Positions 1-10,374 of a DNA stretch of 64,000 nt are shown in pieces. This DNA is from Elymus sibiricus (taxonomy: Eukaryota > Streptophyta > Magnoliopsida > Poales > Poaceae). The notes under the pieces are model-generated. The model made no database searches. It saw nothing but the letters and a program-made list of their open reading frames with translations, and was not told the origin of the DNA. Location of the stretch: assembly GCA_039707655.1 (NCBI GenBank), contig CM077667.1:545890222-545954221 (forward strand), given 5' to 3'. The position numbers and the translations under genes were made by a program. Each line of letters opens with the position of its first letter. The first letter of the stretch is position 1.

Positions 1-54
1 GGCCCAACTAGCGGGTTTCTAGTCGTATGCAGGCCGTGGTGGCCCAGTAGCCGG

Positions 55-210
55 CATTTTTTTTTTGCTTTATTTATTTTCTTTTATTTTTTTTGGTTTA
101 TTTATTTTCTCTTATTTTTTTTGCTTTATTTATTTTCTTTTGTTTTTTTTGCTTTTTTTTGCTTTATTTATTTTCTTTTGTTTTTTTTGCTTTATTTATT
201 TTCTTTTGTT
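55..210. repeat. T-rich tandem repeat
   Basis: A roughly 20-30 bp unit built from TTTTTGCTTTATTTATTTTC recurs about six times with small length changes. It lies in the non-coding 3' part of the CACTA element. Open frames across it encode only Phe/Leu/Ile runs and are not genes. Confidence 0.85.
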
Positions 211-1014
211 TCTACTTACAACTAAATACTTAGAGTTTTTGAGTGATTCTTTTTGCTATTAATGTTTTGAACAAAAAATACTTTGATAACTTTAGTTGCA
301 TAAATTTTATATAATTTTAGTTTCATAAATACTAGAGGTTTATAAAATATTTTTAGTTGATTCCTTTTGCTATTAGAGTTTTATAAAAGCTTTTTAGTTG
401 ATTCTTTTTGGTATTGAAGAATATTATAGTTTTATTTTAGTTGATCATAACAGAATTTTTTAATTGATTATTTTTAGTTCATTATTTTCGCTATTAGAGT
501 TTCATAAAGGTTTTCTAGTTCATTCTTTTTGCTATTAGTTCATTCTTTGAGCTAAATGACCCTGAAATTGAAAAGCACTTCAAATGAACTCTGAAAAGGT
601 TGAAAGTTGGCATGGTATCATCATTTCACCCACATAGCATGTGCTAAAAAGTTGAGAGGGTTACGGCAAAAACTGGATGCACTTCGTGTACAAAATGGAC
701 AATCTCTTTCGAAGTATCAGGGTTTCGGACGAAAACTCATCTGTTACAAAGGGATTTCATTTAATTTCTTCACATGTAACTGCAATGATATAGTTGTGGA
801 GAGAAAGTCTTCACTTTTTCTTCGCTTGTGTCCTTTGCTTATTGCGCCGTAACCATGGATAATCTTCATCGTTTAACAGGGTGCTTGGGTCAGCCTTGAC
901 TTTGAAGGGAGGAATTTCATGAAACTTTTCATAATCTTCAGACATGTCTGTCTTGCCCTCCAATCCCACGATGTCTCTTTTTCCTGAAAGAACTATGTGG
1001 CGCTTTGGCTCATC

Positions 1015-4000
1015 TTATGATGTATTCGCTTCCTTATCTTTTCTTTTTCTCGGTTTGGTAGACATGTCCTTCACATAGAAAACCTGCGCCACATCATTGG
1101 CTAGGACGAATGGTTCGTCTGTGTACCCAAGATTGTTGAGATCCACTGTTGTCATTCCGTACTGTGGGTCTACCTGTACTCCGCCTCCTGAAAGATTGAC
1201 CCATTTGCATTGAAACAAAGGGACCTTGAAATCATGTCCATAGTCAAGTTCCCATATGTCCACTATGTAACCATAATATGTGTCCTTTCCCCTCTTGGTT
1301 GCTGCATCAAAGCGGACACCGCTGTTTTGGTTGGTGCTCTTTTGATCTTGGGCGATCGTGTAAAATGTATTCCCATTTATCTCGTACCCTTTGTAAGTCA
1401 ATACAGTCGAAGATGGTCCCCTGGCCAACGAGTACAACTCATCAGAAACAGTGTTGTCACCCATGAGACGTGTTTGCAACCAACTGCCGAAAGTCCTGAT
1501 GTGTTCATATGTAATCCATTCGTCACACTGCTCCGGGTGTTTGGAGCGCAGAATATTCTTGTGTTCATCGACATACGGGGTCACCAAGGTAGAATTCTGT
1601 AGAACTGTGTAGTGTGCTTGAGACCAAGAATGCCCGTCCCTACATATTATTGAGTCCGCTCCTAGCGTGCCTTTTCCAGTCAGTCTCCCCTCATACCGCG
1701 ATTGAGGGAGACCAATCTTCTTAAGGTCAGGAATGAAGTCAACACAAAACCCAATGACATCCTCTGTTTGATGGCCCATGGAGATGCTTGCTTCTGGCCT
1801 AGCGCGGTTACGAACATATTTCTTTAAGACTCCCATGAACCTCTCAAAGGGGAACATATTGTGTAGAAATACAGGGCCCAGAACGACAATCTCGTCGACT
1901 AGATGAACTAGGACGTGCGTCATGATATTGAAGAAAGATGGTGGGAACACCAGCTCGAAACTAACAAGACATTGCACCAAATCACTCCTTAACCTTGGCA
2001 GGATTTCTGGATCGATCACCTTCTGAGAGATTGCATTGAGGAATGCACATAGCTTCACAATGGCTAATCGAACGTTTTCCGGTAGAAGCCCCCTCAATGC
2101 AACCGGAAGCAGTTGCATCATAATCACGTGGCAGTCATGAGACTTTAGGTTCTGGAACTTTTTCTCTGCCATATTTATTATTCCCTTTATATTCGACGAG
2201 AAGCCAGACGGGACCTTCATACTGAGCAGGCATTCAAAGAAGATTTCCTTCTCTTCTTTGGTAAGAGCGTAGCTGGCAGGACCTTCATACTGCTTTGGAT
2301 GCATGCCGTCTTTTTCATGCACACGTTGCTGTTCCTCCCGTGCCTCCGGTGTATCTTTTGTCTTCCCATACACTCCCAAGAAGCCTAGCGGGTTCACGCA
2401 AAGATTCTTCGTCACGTGCATCACGTCGATTGCAGAGCGGACCTCTAGGTCTTTCCAATAGGGTAGGTCCCAAAATATAGATTTCTTCTTCCACATGGGT
2501 GCGCGTCCCGCATCGTCAGTCGGAACAGATAGTCCGCCAGGACCCTTTCCAAAGATTACTTGTAAATCATTGACCATATCAAGTATGTGATCACCAGTAC
2601 GGAGGGCGGGCTTCTTCCGGTGATCTGCCTCACCTTTGAAATGCTTTCCTTTCTTTCGACATTGATGGTTGGTCGGAAGAAATCGACGATGCCCCAGGTA
2701 CACATTCTTCCTGCATTTGTCCAAATATATACTGTCGGTGTCATCTAAACAGTGTGTGCATGCGTGGTATCCCTTGTTTGTCTGTCCTGAAAGGTTACTG
2801 AGAGCAGGCCAATCGTTGATGGTTACAAACAGCAACGCATGTAGGTCAAATTCCTCCTGTTTGTGCTCATCCCACACACGTACACCTTCTCCATTCCACA
2901 GCTGTAAAAGTTCTTCAACTAATGGCCTTAGGTACACATCAATGTCATTGCCGGGTTGCTTAGGGCCTTGGATGAGCACTGGCATCATAATGAACTTCCG
3001 CTTCATGCACAACCAAGGAGGAAGGTTATAGATACATAGAGTCACGGGCCAGGTGCTATGATTGCTGCTCTGCTCCCCAAAAGGATTAATGCCATCTGCA
3101 CTTAAACCAAACCATACGTTCCTTGCGTCACCTGCAAAGTCCCCCCACCTTCTCTCGATTTTTCTCCACTGCGACCCGTCAGCGGGTGCTCTCAACTTCC
3201 CGTCTTTCTTACGGTCTTCTTTGTGCCATCGCATCAACTTGGCATGCTCTTTGTTTCTGAACAGACGTTTCAGCCGTGGTATTATAGGAGCATACCACAT
3301 CACCTTGGCAGGAACCCTCTTCCTGGGGCGCTCGCCCTCAACATCACCAGGGTCATCTCGTCTGATCTTATACCGCAATGCACCGCATACCGAGCATGCG
3401 TTCAAATCCTCGTACTCACCGCGGTAGAGGATGCAGTCATTAGGGCATGCATGTATCTTCTGCACCTCCAATCCTAGAGGGCATAGAACCTTCTTTGCTT
3501 CGTACGTACTGCCGGGCAATTCGTTATCCTTTGGAAGCTTCTTCTTCATTATTTTCAGCAGCGAACTAAATCCCTTGTCAGATACACCATTGTCTGCCTT
3601 CCATTGCAGCAATTCCAGTGTGGTACCAAGCTTTCTGTTGTCATCTTCGCAATTTGGGTACAACCCTTTTTTGTGATCCTCTAACATGCGATCGAACTTC
3701 AACTTCTCCCTTTCACTTTCGCATTCTCTCTGTGCATCAACAATGACCCGGCGAAGATCATCATCGGGCACATCGTCTGGTTCCTCTTGATCTTCAGCTT
3801 CCCCCATTGCAGCATCACCGTATTCAGGGGGCGGGTAGTTGTCATCATCCTCTTCTTCTTCGTTGTCTTCCATCATAACCCCTCTTTCTCCGTGCTTGGT
3901 CCAAACATTATAGTGTGGCATAAAACCATTCTCAAGCAGGTGGAAGTGAAGGGTTTTAGAGTTGGAGAAAGCCTTCGTATTCTCACAGACAGTACATGGA

Positions 4001-4110
4001 CAATGCATAAAACCATTCTGCTTGTTTGCCTCAGCCGCTTCGAGAAAATTATGCAGGCCCTTAATATACTCGGAGGTGCGTCGGTCACCGTACATCCATT
4101 GCCGGTTCAT
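1015..4110 (-). CDS. CACTA TNP2-like transposase, uninterrupted
   Basis: An unbroken 1031-residue frame runs from an ATG at 4110 that directly follows a GCACGCAG splice-acceptor-like sequence, so an untranslated 5' exon probably lies upstream. The start MNRQWMYGDRRTSEYIKGL and the nearby HCPCTVCENTK match the plant transposase-associated domain (about residues 1-80). An acidic spacer follows. The Transposase_21/tnp2 core (about 330-560) has ADGINPFG and LPPWLCMKRKF. A DUF4218-type region around 650-800 contains SHDCHVIMMQLLPVALRG, and a DUF4216-type region follows at about 905-1000. The protein acts in the nucleus on CACTA ends. Unlike the second TNP2 in this window it has no stop or frameshift, but no second (TNP1/TNPA-type) gene is seen beside it. 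Domain names are from memory. Confidence 0.9.
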   Translation of the reverse strand: MNRQWMYGDRRTSEYIKGLHNFLEAAEANKQNGFMHCPCTVCENTKAFSNSKTLHFHLLENGFMPHYNVWTKHGERGVMMEDNEEEEDDDNYPPPEYGDAAMGEAEDQEEPDDVPDDDLRRVIVDAQRECESEREKLKFDRMLEDHKKGLYPNCEDDNRKLGTTLELLQWKADNGVSDKGFSSLLKIMKKKLPKDNELPGSTYEAKKVLCPLGLEVQKIHACPNDCILYRGEYEDLNACSVCGALRYKIRRDDPGDVEGERPRKRVPAKVMWYAPIIPRLKRLFRNKEHAKLMRWHKEDRKKDGKLRAPADGSQWRKIERRWGDFAGDARNVWFGLSADGINPFGEQSSNHSTWPVTLCIYNLPPWLCMKRKFIMMPVLIQGPKQPGNDIDVYLRPLVEELLQLWNGEGVRVWDEHKQEEFDLHALLFVTINDWPALSNLSGQTNKGYHACTHCLDDTDSIYLDKCRKNVYLGHRRFLPTNHQCRKKGKHFKGEADHRKKPALRTGDHILDMVNDLQVIFGKGPGGLSVPTDDAGRAPMWKKKSIFWDLPYWKDLEVRSAIDVMHVTKNLCVNPLGFLGVYGKTKDTPEAREEQQRVHEKDGMHPKQYEGPASYALTKEEKEIFFECLLSMKVPSGFSSNIKGIINMAEKKFQNLKSHDCHVIMMQLLPVALRGLLPENVRLAIVKLCAFLNAISQKVIDPEILPRLRSDLVQCLVSFELVFPPSFFNIMTHVLVHLVDEIVVLGPVFLHNMFPFERFMGVLKKYVRNRARPEASISMGHQTEDVIGFCVDFIPDLKKIGLPQSRYEGRLTGKGTLGADSIICRDGHSWSQAHYTVLQNSTLVTPYVDEHKNILRSKHPEQCDEWITYEHIRTFGSWLQTRLMGDNTVSDELYSLARGPSSTVLTYKGYEINGNTFYTIAQDQKSTNQNSGVRFDAATKRGKDTYYGYIVDIWELDYGHDFKVPLFQCKWVNLSGGGVQVDPQYGMTTVDLNNLGYTDEPFVLANDVAQVFYVKDMSTKPRKRKDKEANTS

Positions 4111-4457
4111 CTGCGTGCGTTATATAGTTCTTATTATTGAACAACATATAACTCTCTAGAGCATCTAATTAAAACACACAAGTAAGAACTTTTTTCTTTT
4201 AGAAAGAAGATAAGAAGAAGAGGCTAACCACGGTGTTACCGGCGCCGAGATGGGCGCGGGCGATCGACGGCGGTGAGGACGGGGACGGGACAGGACGGAC
4301 CGCCAAACCTAGACAAATCTTGAGGAAAATGGAGCTTGGACAAGGAGCTTCGAGAGAAGAAAGCTTAAGTGTGGCTCGGGCATTTCATCGAACACCTCAT
4401 GTGCATAGGAGGTGAGCTAGAGCACCACAAAAGCTCTCCCACGGCCGGGCAAAAAAA

Positions 4458-4500
4458 CAGAGCAATGCATTGCTCTGCTCGCGGGTGGGGGCTATATATA
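4458..4500 (-). promoter_or_regulatory. Candidate TNP2 promoter: TATA box next to a perfect palindrome
   Basis: A TATATA-type box at 4491-4500 faces the transposase gene on the minus strand. Just downstream of it in that direction (4458-4477) lies a perfect 20-bp palindrome, CAGAGCAATGCATTGCTCTG. The spacing of about 380 bp to the ATG leaves room for an untranslated exon and an intron ending at the acceptor near 4111. No transcript evidence is available. Confidence 0.35.
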
Positions 4501-4627
4501 GGCTTTATTAATTCACCGTTTCTCAATGATCAAACCTGCAATAGATTACATGTTAGTTAGCATGTCACATCAAAAATTGTGTTTTTATCATTTACCTACT
4601 CGAGGACGAGCAGGAATTAAGTTTGGG

Positions 4628-4870
4628 GATGCTAATACGTCTCCAACATATCTATAATTTTTTATTGTTCCATACTATTATATTATCATTCTAGGATAAT
4701 TTTTGGGTGTTTATTTACCAATTAATATTATTTTTGAGCACTAACCTATTAACCCAGTGCCCAGTGCCAGTTGCTGTTTTCTGCATGTTTTTGCTTTTCA
4801 AGTTTATAGTACCAAATGAAGTCCAATTGCCCCGAAACTTTAATATGATTTTTTCTGGACCAAAAGAAGA
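4628..4870 (+). mobile_element. LTR-retrotransposon fragment (internal end plus LTR start)
   Basis: GAGGACGAGCAGGAATTAAG, followed by TTTGGGGATGC and then TAATACGTCTCCAACATATC, looks like the polypurine-tract end of a Triticeae Gypsy-type element running into its LTR (usual start TGATACGTCTCCAACGTAT, from memory). The T-to-A change at the presumed LTR start and the abrupt end near 4870 mark it as an old fragment. Confidence 0.5.
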
Positions 4871-5190
4871 CCTTGGCCTCATCGAGGGCCACCCGATCTC
4901 GAGCAAAGTGAAGATCAATCTCAATGTGTTTTGTCTGTTGGTGATACACCAGATTAGACGAGCGATGAACTGCGCTGGCATTGTCACAATAGACAACAGT
5001 GGCGCGTGTGGGGGGCCGCCGGAGCTCAGTGAGAAGCTGTCGCAACCAACAAGACTTGGCAACAGAGTTGGCCACAACACGGTATTCGGCCTCTGCGCTG
5101 GACCGGGACACCGTATGTTGTCGTTTGGACGACCAAGAGATCAAGTTGGAGCCCAAGAACACACAAAAGTCGGAGGCGGATTTCCTAGTG
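4870..5190 (-). pseudogene. Copia RNase H fragment
   Basis: The minus strand reads SWSSKRQHTVSRSSAEAEYR, then CWLRQLLTELRRPPTRATV, YCDNASAVHRSSN and HIEIDLHFARDRVALDEAK. This is the conserved C-terminal RNase H of Ty1/Copia polyproteins. No reverse transcriptase precedes it and no LTR follows in register. It joins the LTR fragment at about 4870 and other LTR-like sequence at about 5190, so it is a short relic between two breakpoints. Confidence 0.8.
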
Positions 5191-5194
5191 TCGA

Positions 5195-5885
5195 AACATC
5201 AAGTTGGTCCTTGTACCGCCTTTGTATCGGAGGTGGGTTGCCACCTTTCGGGTACATAGGCGGTACTTAGCGGTGGTGGCCCGGTAGTTCCCCCTGGGTT
5301 GACACCAGCCGTACTACAGGTGCCGCCAGCGGTTGTACCGCCAGGTGCTTCAAAGCTAGGGTTTTCGTTTATGCCGGCTGTACCGGCACTTACACCGGTT
5401 GTACCGGTCCCACTATTTCCTGCACTCAACGGCTGGAAATGGGGAGGACTATAAAAGGGGAAGTGGAGATTGCCCCAACCTTGTTTGTCAAGGTCTGATT
5501 GCCGCCTTTAAGGACAACACTAGTGGAATCACATCATCTTGCATTTTTCGAGGGCGTGAGGAGAATACGGTGGCCCTAGTGGCTACTTGGGGAGCATTGT
5601 TCCTCCACATCGCTCAACGGAGACGTACCTCCCCCTAAAGGGAGTGAACTTGAGTAACACATCCTCGTCTCCATCGACTCCACTTGTGGTTACTTCTTAC
5701 CTTTACTTTGTGCAAGCTATACTGTGTTTGTATCTTGTGCTTGCATTTGTTGTTGTTGTTGTTGTTAAGCTCTTCGTATAGGTTGTCCACCTAGCTGCAT
5801 ATCTAGAAAACCTATTTTATTATCTAGCCTAATTTGCAAAAAGAAACTAAAAATTGTTAGTCGTCTATTCACCCCCTCTAGCCGG
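5195..5885 (+). mobile_element. LTR-like fragment with TATA box
   Basis: A gene-free stretch starts with imperfect GCGGTACC-type repeats (5210-5400), has a TATA box (GACTATAAAAGGGG, about 5449-5462), a (TTG)n run near 5745-5765, and ends in TCTATTCACCCCCTCTAGCC, a motif I associate with the inner edge of Triticeae Copia LTRs. This suggests U3-R-U5 on the plus strand. The left LTR edge and target duplications were not found. Confidence 0.4.
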
Positions 5886-6518
5886 ACATATCGATCCTCT
5901 CACTACGGGAGGCGGTCAATGCCGAGGAGGAAGATTCGTTCGGCACTGTCGGCACGGACGTCATCTACAACTCAGACAATATGTAGTAGTAAGCTAGTTT
6001 TATCTATCTAGTAGTACGTAACTTTTGAGTTGCATGATGTATGGATTTGAACTATGAAATTTGAGGTATGTGGTAGCATCTGACTCAAATTGAGGGGTGT
6101 TCGGTTCCTCTCCGTAGACGCGCCCAGAGACGTATAGAGGCTGGATTAGTTAGGTCCGAGTGTAGATGCTCTTGCCTCTTGGGACTACTTGCAACCTGGT
6201 TAAGTGGTCGTCGCCATTTTTGACTTCTAACCGCACTTAGCTTAGATCACATCAGCTCTGTTGGTCGGGCCACTGCCCACTACTAGCTGTTATGAGGAAA
6301 TAGCTAGTTGCAGTCATCCATCTCACGTGGAGGAGAGATATGTTATTTATTTTAGGCTGCAACTGAGAAGAGAATTGTTTTCTATTCGTTCCTTATCTCA
6401 CGTTGTTCCTCATGCCTACCGAGATGAATGAATCAACATGTATTTGAGGCGTACGTTGTAGGTTGCAGCTACCTAGGGTGGCCACCCATATCTGCCCCTA
6501 CGGTGGCGCCGCCCCCGT
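5886..6518. other. Harbinger-like terminal remnant, then unassigned sequence
   Basis: At 5889-6174 a short coding-like tail ending in a stop near 5984 is followed by a 3' flank ending TAGATGCTC. Read in reverse this gives GAGCATCTACACTCGGACC, similar to the GAGCATCTCC terminal repeat of the Harbinger element at 14798. It may be a truncated PIF/Harbinger end. I recognise no gene or repeat in 6175-6518, just before duplication block A. Confidence 0.3.
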
Positions 6519-7129
6519 ACATGCATGATCCAGATTCGGTTTCTGTTGTTTATTTTCGGACGACCTAATTTCCTGATGACCCAATTGTGTTTTTTCACCT
6601 TTATTCACTTTGATTTACCTGAAGATCAACGGTTAGCTCATATGTGTAATTCCTTAATTGTGCATGCTTGCTCAATGTCCTATTTTATAGATGGTATACT
6701 ATTGAGGTAAAGTATTGATTGCTTCAATTTGTTGGCTGGAATGAACCAAAAACAGATTATTTTCAAAATGCATCATACCGTGCTAATTTATTATTATTGT
6801 TCTCATATGCGGTGAAAGGTATATACTTCATCAAGTCGTGTACTTTTCGGTTTTATATTTATTATTACTGCAACATGCCTATTCTGTCGGCTTCTAGTTT
6901 GAAATGAAAGGTGCATAAAGGCCCAAAAGAAAGCAAACGATTTGGGGCTCGTAGTGCTATTATGGGACTAGAAATAGTAAGACATGATAATTATTGGCAA
7001 AGCAGTGGCCTGCAAGCTTAACATGATAATTTGAGCAGGAATTTTATAAAGCACGATAACTAGGAAACTCAACCATCCATTATTATTATTACTACCTCTA
7101 CAAGAAATCCGTAACAACAATATATAAAC

Positions 7130-7678
7130 TTAATGGAGGTAGAGAGTCACATTATACTCGATGATATCTCCCTTGGATGGGTTTACGGAGTTGAGACAGT
7201 CAATGCATACGGTCCTGAGCAACCCGTACCCTTTGGCCATTCGGAACGCACCACGACCTCCAATAACAGGGAGCTCCCTGCTTGGATTACTGAATTGGTT
7301 TCTTGAGAACATCACGAATGAGCTGCCTTTGAACGGTCCATCTGTCATCTCACAATCAATAGTTTCCAAGATCGTGTACCCATCTTTCCCCGTTTCAACG
7401 TACATGCCTTGTGCATTCCCAACCACCTTAGATGTACTCGCGGGCCCCTCGGTGAGCACGTCGTCAAACACATAGACGGAGCTAAAGGGCACTAAGCCAC
7501 GAGCGTGGGCTGTGGCATTCTTGTTTTCTGCGACAAGGACCGAGGATGGATCATTCACGCTATGGGTGTTGTGGAGGTAGAAGCGGATGTTTGTCACCTT
7601 CTCGCTTCCACTAACCGGGGAAGCATTGCATTGGAGAGATAGAAGGACGATGGTGAGGAGCAAGAATGGAATTCTCAT
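7130..7678 (-). CDS. Dirigent-domain protein, copy A
   Basis: This intronless 182-residue protein has the usual length and layout of a plant dirigent protein. A hydrophobic signal peptide (about 1-20, MRIPFLLLTIVLLSLQ) predicts export to the apoplast. The dirigent beta-barrel domain follows (about 28-180), with FYLHNTHSVNDPSS, FDDVLTEGPASTSKVVGNAQ, GMYVETG and GGRGAFRMAKGYG. N-glycosylation sequons are visible at NAT and near the C terminus at NVT. Dirigent proteins are known to steer the stereochemistry of phenoxy-radical coupling in lignan synthesis, and several grass members are stress-induced; the substrate here cannot be read from sequence. The start is set by the signal peptide. About six residues differ from copy B (for example A/T at the signal-peptide end, E/G shortly after, K/Q in FRMA-GYG), so both appear maintained. 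Confidence 0.93.
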   Translation of the reverse strand: MRIPFLLLTIVLLSLQCNASPVSGSEKVTNIRFYLHNTHSVNDPSSVLVAENKNATAHARGLVPFSSVYVFDDVLTEGPASTSKVVGNAQGMYVETGKDGYTILETIDCEMTDGPFKGSSFVMFSRNQFSNPSRELPVIGGRGAFRMAKGYGLLRTVCIDCLNSVNPSKGDIIEYNVTLYLH

Positions 7679-7740
7679 CTTGTGTTCTTGTGGCTTTTGG
7701 ATTGTTAATTGAATATGACCAGTGAGAAGGTTTGGTATGT

Positions 7741-7750
7741 GTATTTATAG
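7741..7750 (-). promoter_or_regulatory. TATA box of dirigent copy A
   Basis: CTATAAATAC on the minus strand lies about 65 bp before the dirigent ATG, a suitable distance for a short plant leader. The same box sits at 60057-60066 before copy B. Confidence 0.7.
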
Positions 7751-7913
7751 TTGGGGAGAGGATATATTTTGGTATTCATTATATGGGAAAAAATTAATGA
7801 ATATAGATAGGAGGATATCTTTTGGTATTCGATATGTACAAATAATTAATGATTATACTTAAGTACCGCCTAACTTTGGAAAGAAATTAATATGATCCAT
7901 CTATAGAATATTT

Positions 7914-8300
7914 GTTACTCCATAATGTATTAGAAGGAACAAATAGTTGTACTATGTAATGTATTTTCACCAACATCTTGATCGTGCTCGACCACGACAC
8001 CAGGCGCAATGATTTGTGTGCCTTGTCGGAAGTTTAGGCCGCACGGAGGGACCAAAGGAGCGGCAGCGCATCGGGGTGGACGGGAACATGTGGCGGGGTT
8101 GGCGGCGGGGTGATGGGTTTGTTGCATCCGGCGAGTAAAGACTTGTAACCAAATGACGTGCGCCTATTTTTTCCCAGTCTGGTAGAGGTGGTGCAGGCAA
8201 CCAAATTATATGCATAACATAGCCCAAAACATATTTTCCCGAGTCAGGGTCAACCGGGACAGGTTCACAGGAAACAAAACCCTGATGCAGGTAACCAAAC
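7914..8300. mobile_element. Sequence present only in block A, possible small transposon
   Basis: Block A and block B agree up to AGAATATTTG and again from CCTACTTGAAG, but block A has about 385 bp between these points where block B has about 10. The extra sequence is GC-rich in the middle, and its right part repeats a GGTTGCCTGCA-like phrase in reverse at both about 8196 and 8290. No clean terminal repeat or target duplication was found, so insertion in A and deletion in B both remain possible. Confidence 0.5.
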
Positions 8301-10374
8301 ACGCCCTACTTGAAGCCAGGACATTGGAAGTCGGTGGGCATCACCTTTGGTGTTCGCCATATGTACCTCGACCACGGGACGGATATGGGCCCAAGCAGGT
8401 CACAGAGGCACATTTGGTGGCGAAGGCTTCTAGGCTTTGCATGGTGCGCACGACAACCATCGACGAGACAATGCTGTGACGCCGCAACGTGATGACGTCT
8501 TCTCTTTGGGTGAAATCTCCTTTGGTCGGCTTTGTTACATCAGATTGTATGAGCATGCTAGTAGAGACGTGGATGATGACATTTGTGGTTGACCTTGATG
8601 ATGTGTGTTCTTTGGGTGAAAACCCATGATTTTCCTTTTGGCTAGATCACTTTAGCGTTGATGTTCCCACATTGTTTTCTATTGAAGGTATTGACTCGAA
8701 AAAATTCTGCTTTGGTGTTTATAACCCTAATTTTACCTTTGGTTCGAACAACAAATATCAACAATTGGTAGACAATTCCTCTTAAAGGCATTGTCTTGAG
8801 TTTGTGCTCTTTCTTGTCACTCGATCGGTGGATTATGGTGGTTCACAATAATATGGATCATGGTAGGATTTATGGAGATGATGCCGCGAGAAGGTCCAAT
8901 ATGGATGGCCTCGTAATTTTCTTTCATTTCCATAAGCCGATTTTTCCGACGTCAAGAATGGTCACGTCATAGGCTCAGGATGTGACCTCCTTTTGCGAAA
9001 CCAACCTCTCATGTGGTCCATGTCACCCCATGCCCCTCCATCTCTCTTTCTCTCGTTCCCCTATCCTCCTTCGTTGTTCCATGGGGGTGTCAAGTTGGAG
9101 CGCTTTCATCCCCAGACATGCCTTTAAATCTGACTCTACATAGGGTTCATAGTTCCATGCGCCGGTTGCCATTGAACTCGTCTCACCGACCAGTTACTCT
9201 TTCTCCCCCTTCCCACCTCGCCTTCCCTGCCTCATTCATCTTTTGACCGTGACTAGCGTTCACGTTAGTTCTTGAGTTTGGCAGCAGCAGACACTTTTGC
9301 CATATGTAGATCTTATGAGAATCATATATACATAAGGGAGAGATCTCCACTATTGTTTATCTCCATATGCAACTATGCCACCTCAACATGCAATCATGTA
9401 ATGTAAAAGGGCCACCTCAACATGCTAAGATGCATGGAAAAAAGATCCATTAAACCATTCAGCCATGCATGTCAAAGCCATTACACTACTTATATTCCGT
9501 AAATATCTTACATATATTCGATAATCAAATATCCATGTTTCAACTTGACCAAAATATATAACAAACAATTTCCACAACAACATGCAGATTATCATCTAGT
9601 TTGCTTTGTGTCTAAGTTGTTTGTTGTTTCGCGTTGATTCACATTGAGGTGGCAAAAAATCGACATTAAATGACGATTAGTAGACATAACAATACCTAAG
9701 ACATCCTAAATAAAAACTAAGCCAACTCAGAGTATCTATAAGACTATAACCCCTCCATTAGAAACCTTTAACTTCTCAAATATTTCTTTAATTTTGAGAA
9801 GTGAACCTAGAACTAGCCCTTCTCCTAAAAGCTTTAGCCCCTCAAAATTTGAGGAGTTAGTCCTTAAATACATCTCAACCCGCTCGATTTTGAGGAGCGC
9901 CTTAAACTTTAACTTCTCGAAACACCGCGACCTCTCCGGCCACAACGACCCCTCGACCCACGTCCCAAACCATTCCTGGCCGCACAGCGCTACCGCTGAG
10001 TTTCGTTGTCCCTCGTCCTCTGCTGTCCAGTGCGACCTTTGGCCGCCGACATATGCGGGGTTTTCGACGAAATGGACAAAAGGTTTTTATTTTTTTCCTC
10101 TTCTTTATAGTAATTTGGAAATGCATTTGAACTGAGTTTTGTAACAGCTTAATTATTTTCATTTAGGAGTAAAACCTTAGGATAGTAGCTAGAGATGCCA
10201 CTAGTCGACAAAAGAAGCTAACAGACAAACAAAGAGCAAGGTTTGCTCTGCTCATCATCAGTTGTCCACTTTATAAACAAAAAGGAAAGGTTGTCCCTTT
10301 CCCTGCTCTGCTCCGTCTAGATCCATCAACTCTTGATCCAGCAGCAGCAGCAGGGGATCCATCTCCACCCATCC
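8300..10374. other. Block A spacer between dirigent and 2OGD genes
   Basis: No gene is visible. The spacer aligns with 60230-62269 in block B. The part at 8577-8830 shares phrases such as GGGTGAAAACC with the LINE 3' region near 22628, so it probably includes old LINE 3' sequence. Pyrimidine-rich sequence lies at 9020-9240 and AT-rich sequence at 9300-9900. Before the 2OGD start, CTTTATAAAC at about 10269-10278 is a possible TATA box, roughly 100 bp upstream of the ATG. Confidence 0.6.

Larger units (their letters stand above)
1..4540 (-). mobile_element. CACTA (En/Spm) transposon, truncated at the window edge
   Basis: The stretch holds a TNP2-type transposase read on the minus strand, its 5' untranslated and promoter region (about 4111-4540), and a long T-rich, gene-free 3' part (1-1014). 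The part around 540-800 resembles non-coding sequence I know from Triticeae CACTA elements, which is recall rather than a search result. Neither terminal inverted repeat is visible: one end lies before the window, and the other is replaced near 4540-4630 by an LTR-retrotransposon fragment. The right boundary is approximate. Confidence 0.75.

Noticed and set aside
65..262. Phe/Leu-rich open frame
   Set aside because: It lies entirely in a T-rich tandem repeat, and its composition explains the absence of stops.
7161..7475. Plus-strand frame opposite dirigent copy A (and 59477-59791 opposite copy B)
   Set aside because: Antisense shadow of the dirigent gene, conserved only because the gene is.
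10333..10374. Upstream extension of the 2OGD copy A frame (poly-Gln start)
   Set aside because: It begins at a non-ATG codon, and the extension is not shared by copy B, whose ATG aligns with 10375.
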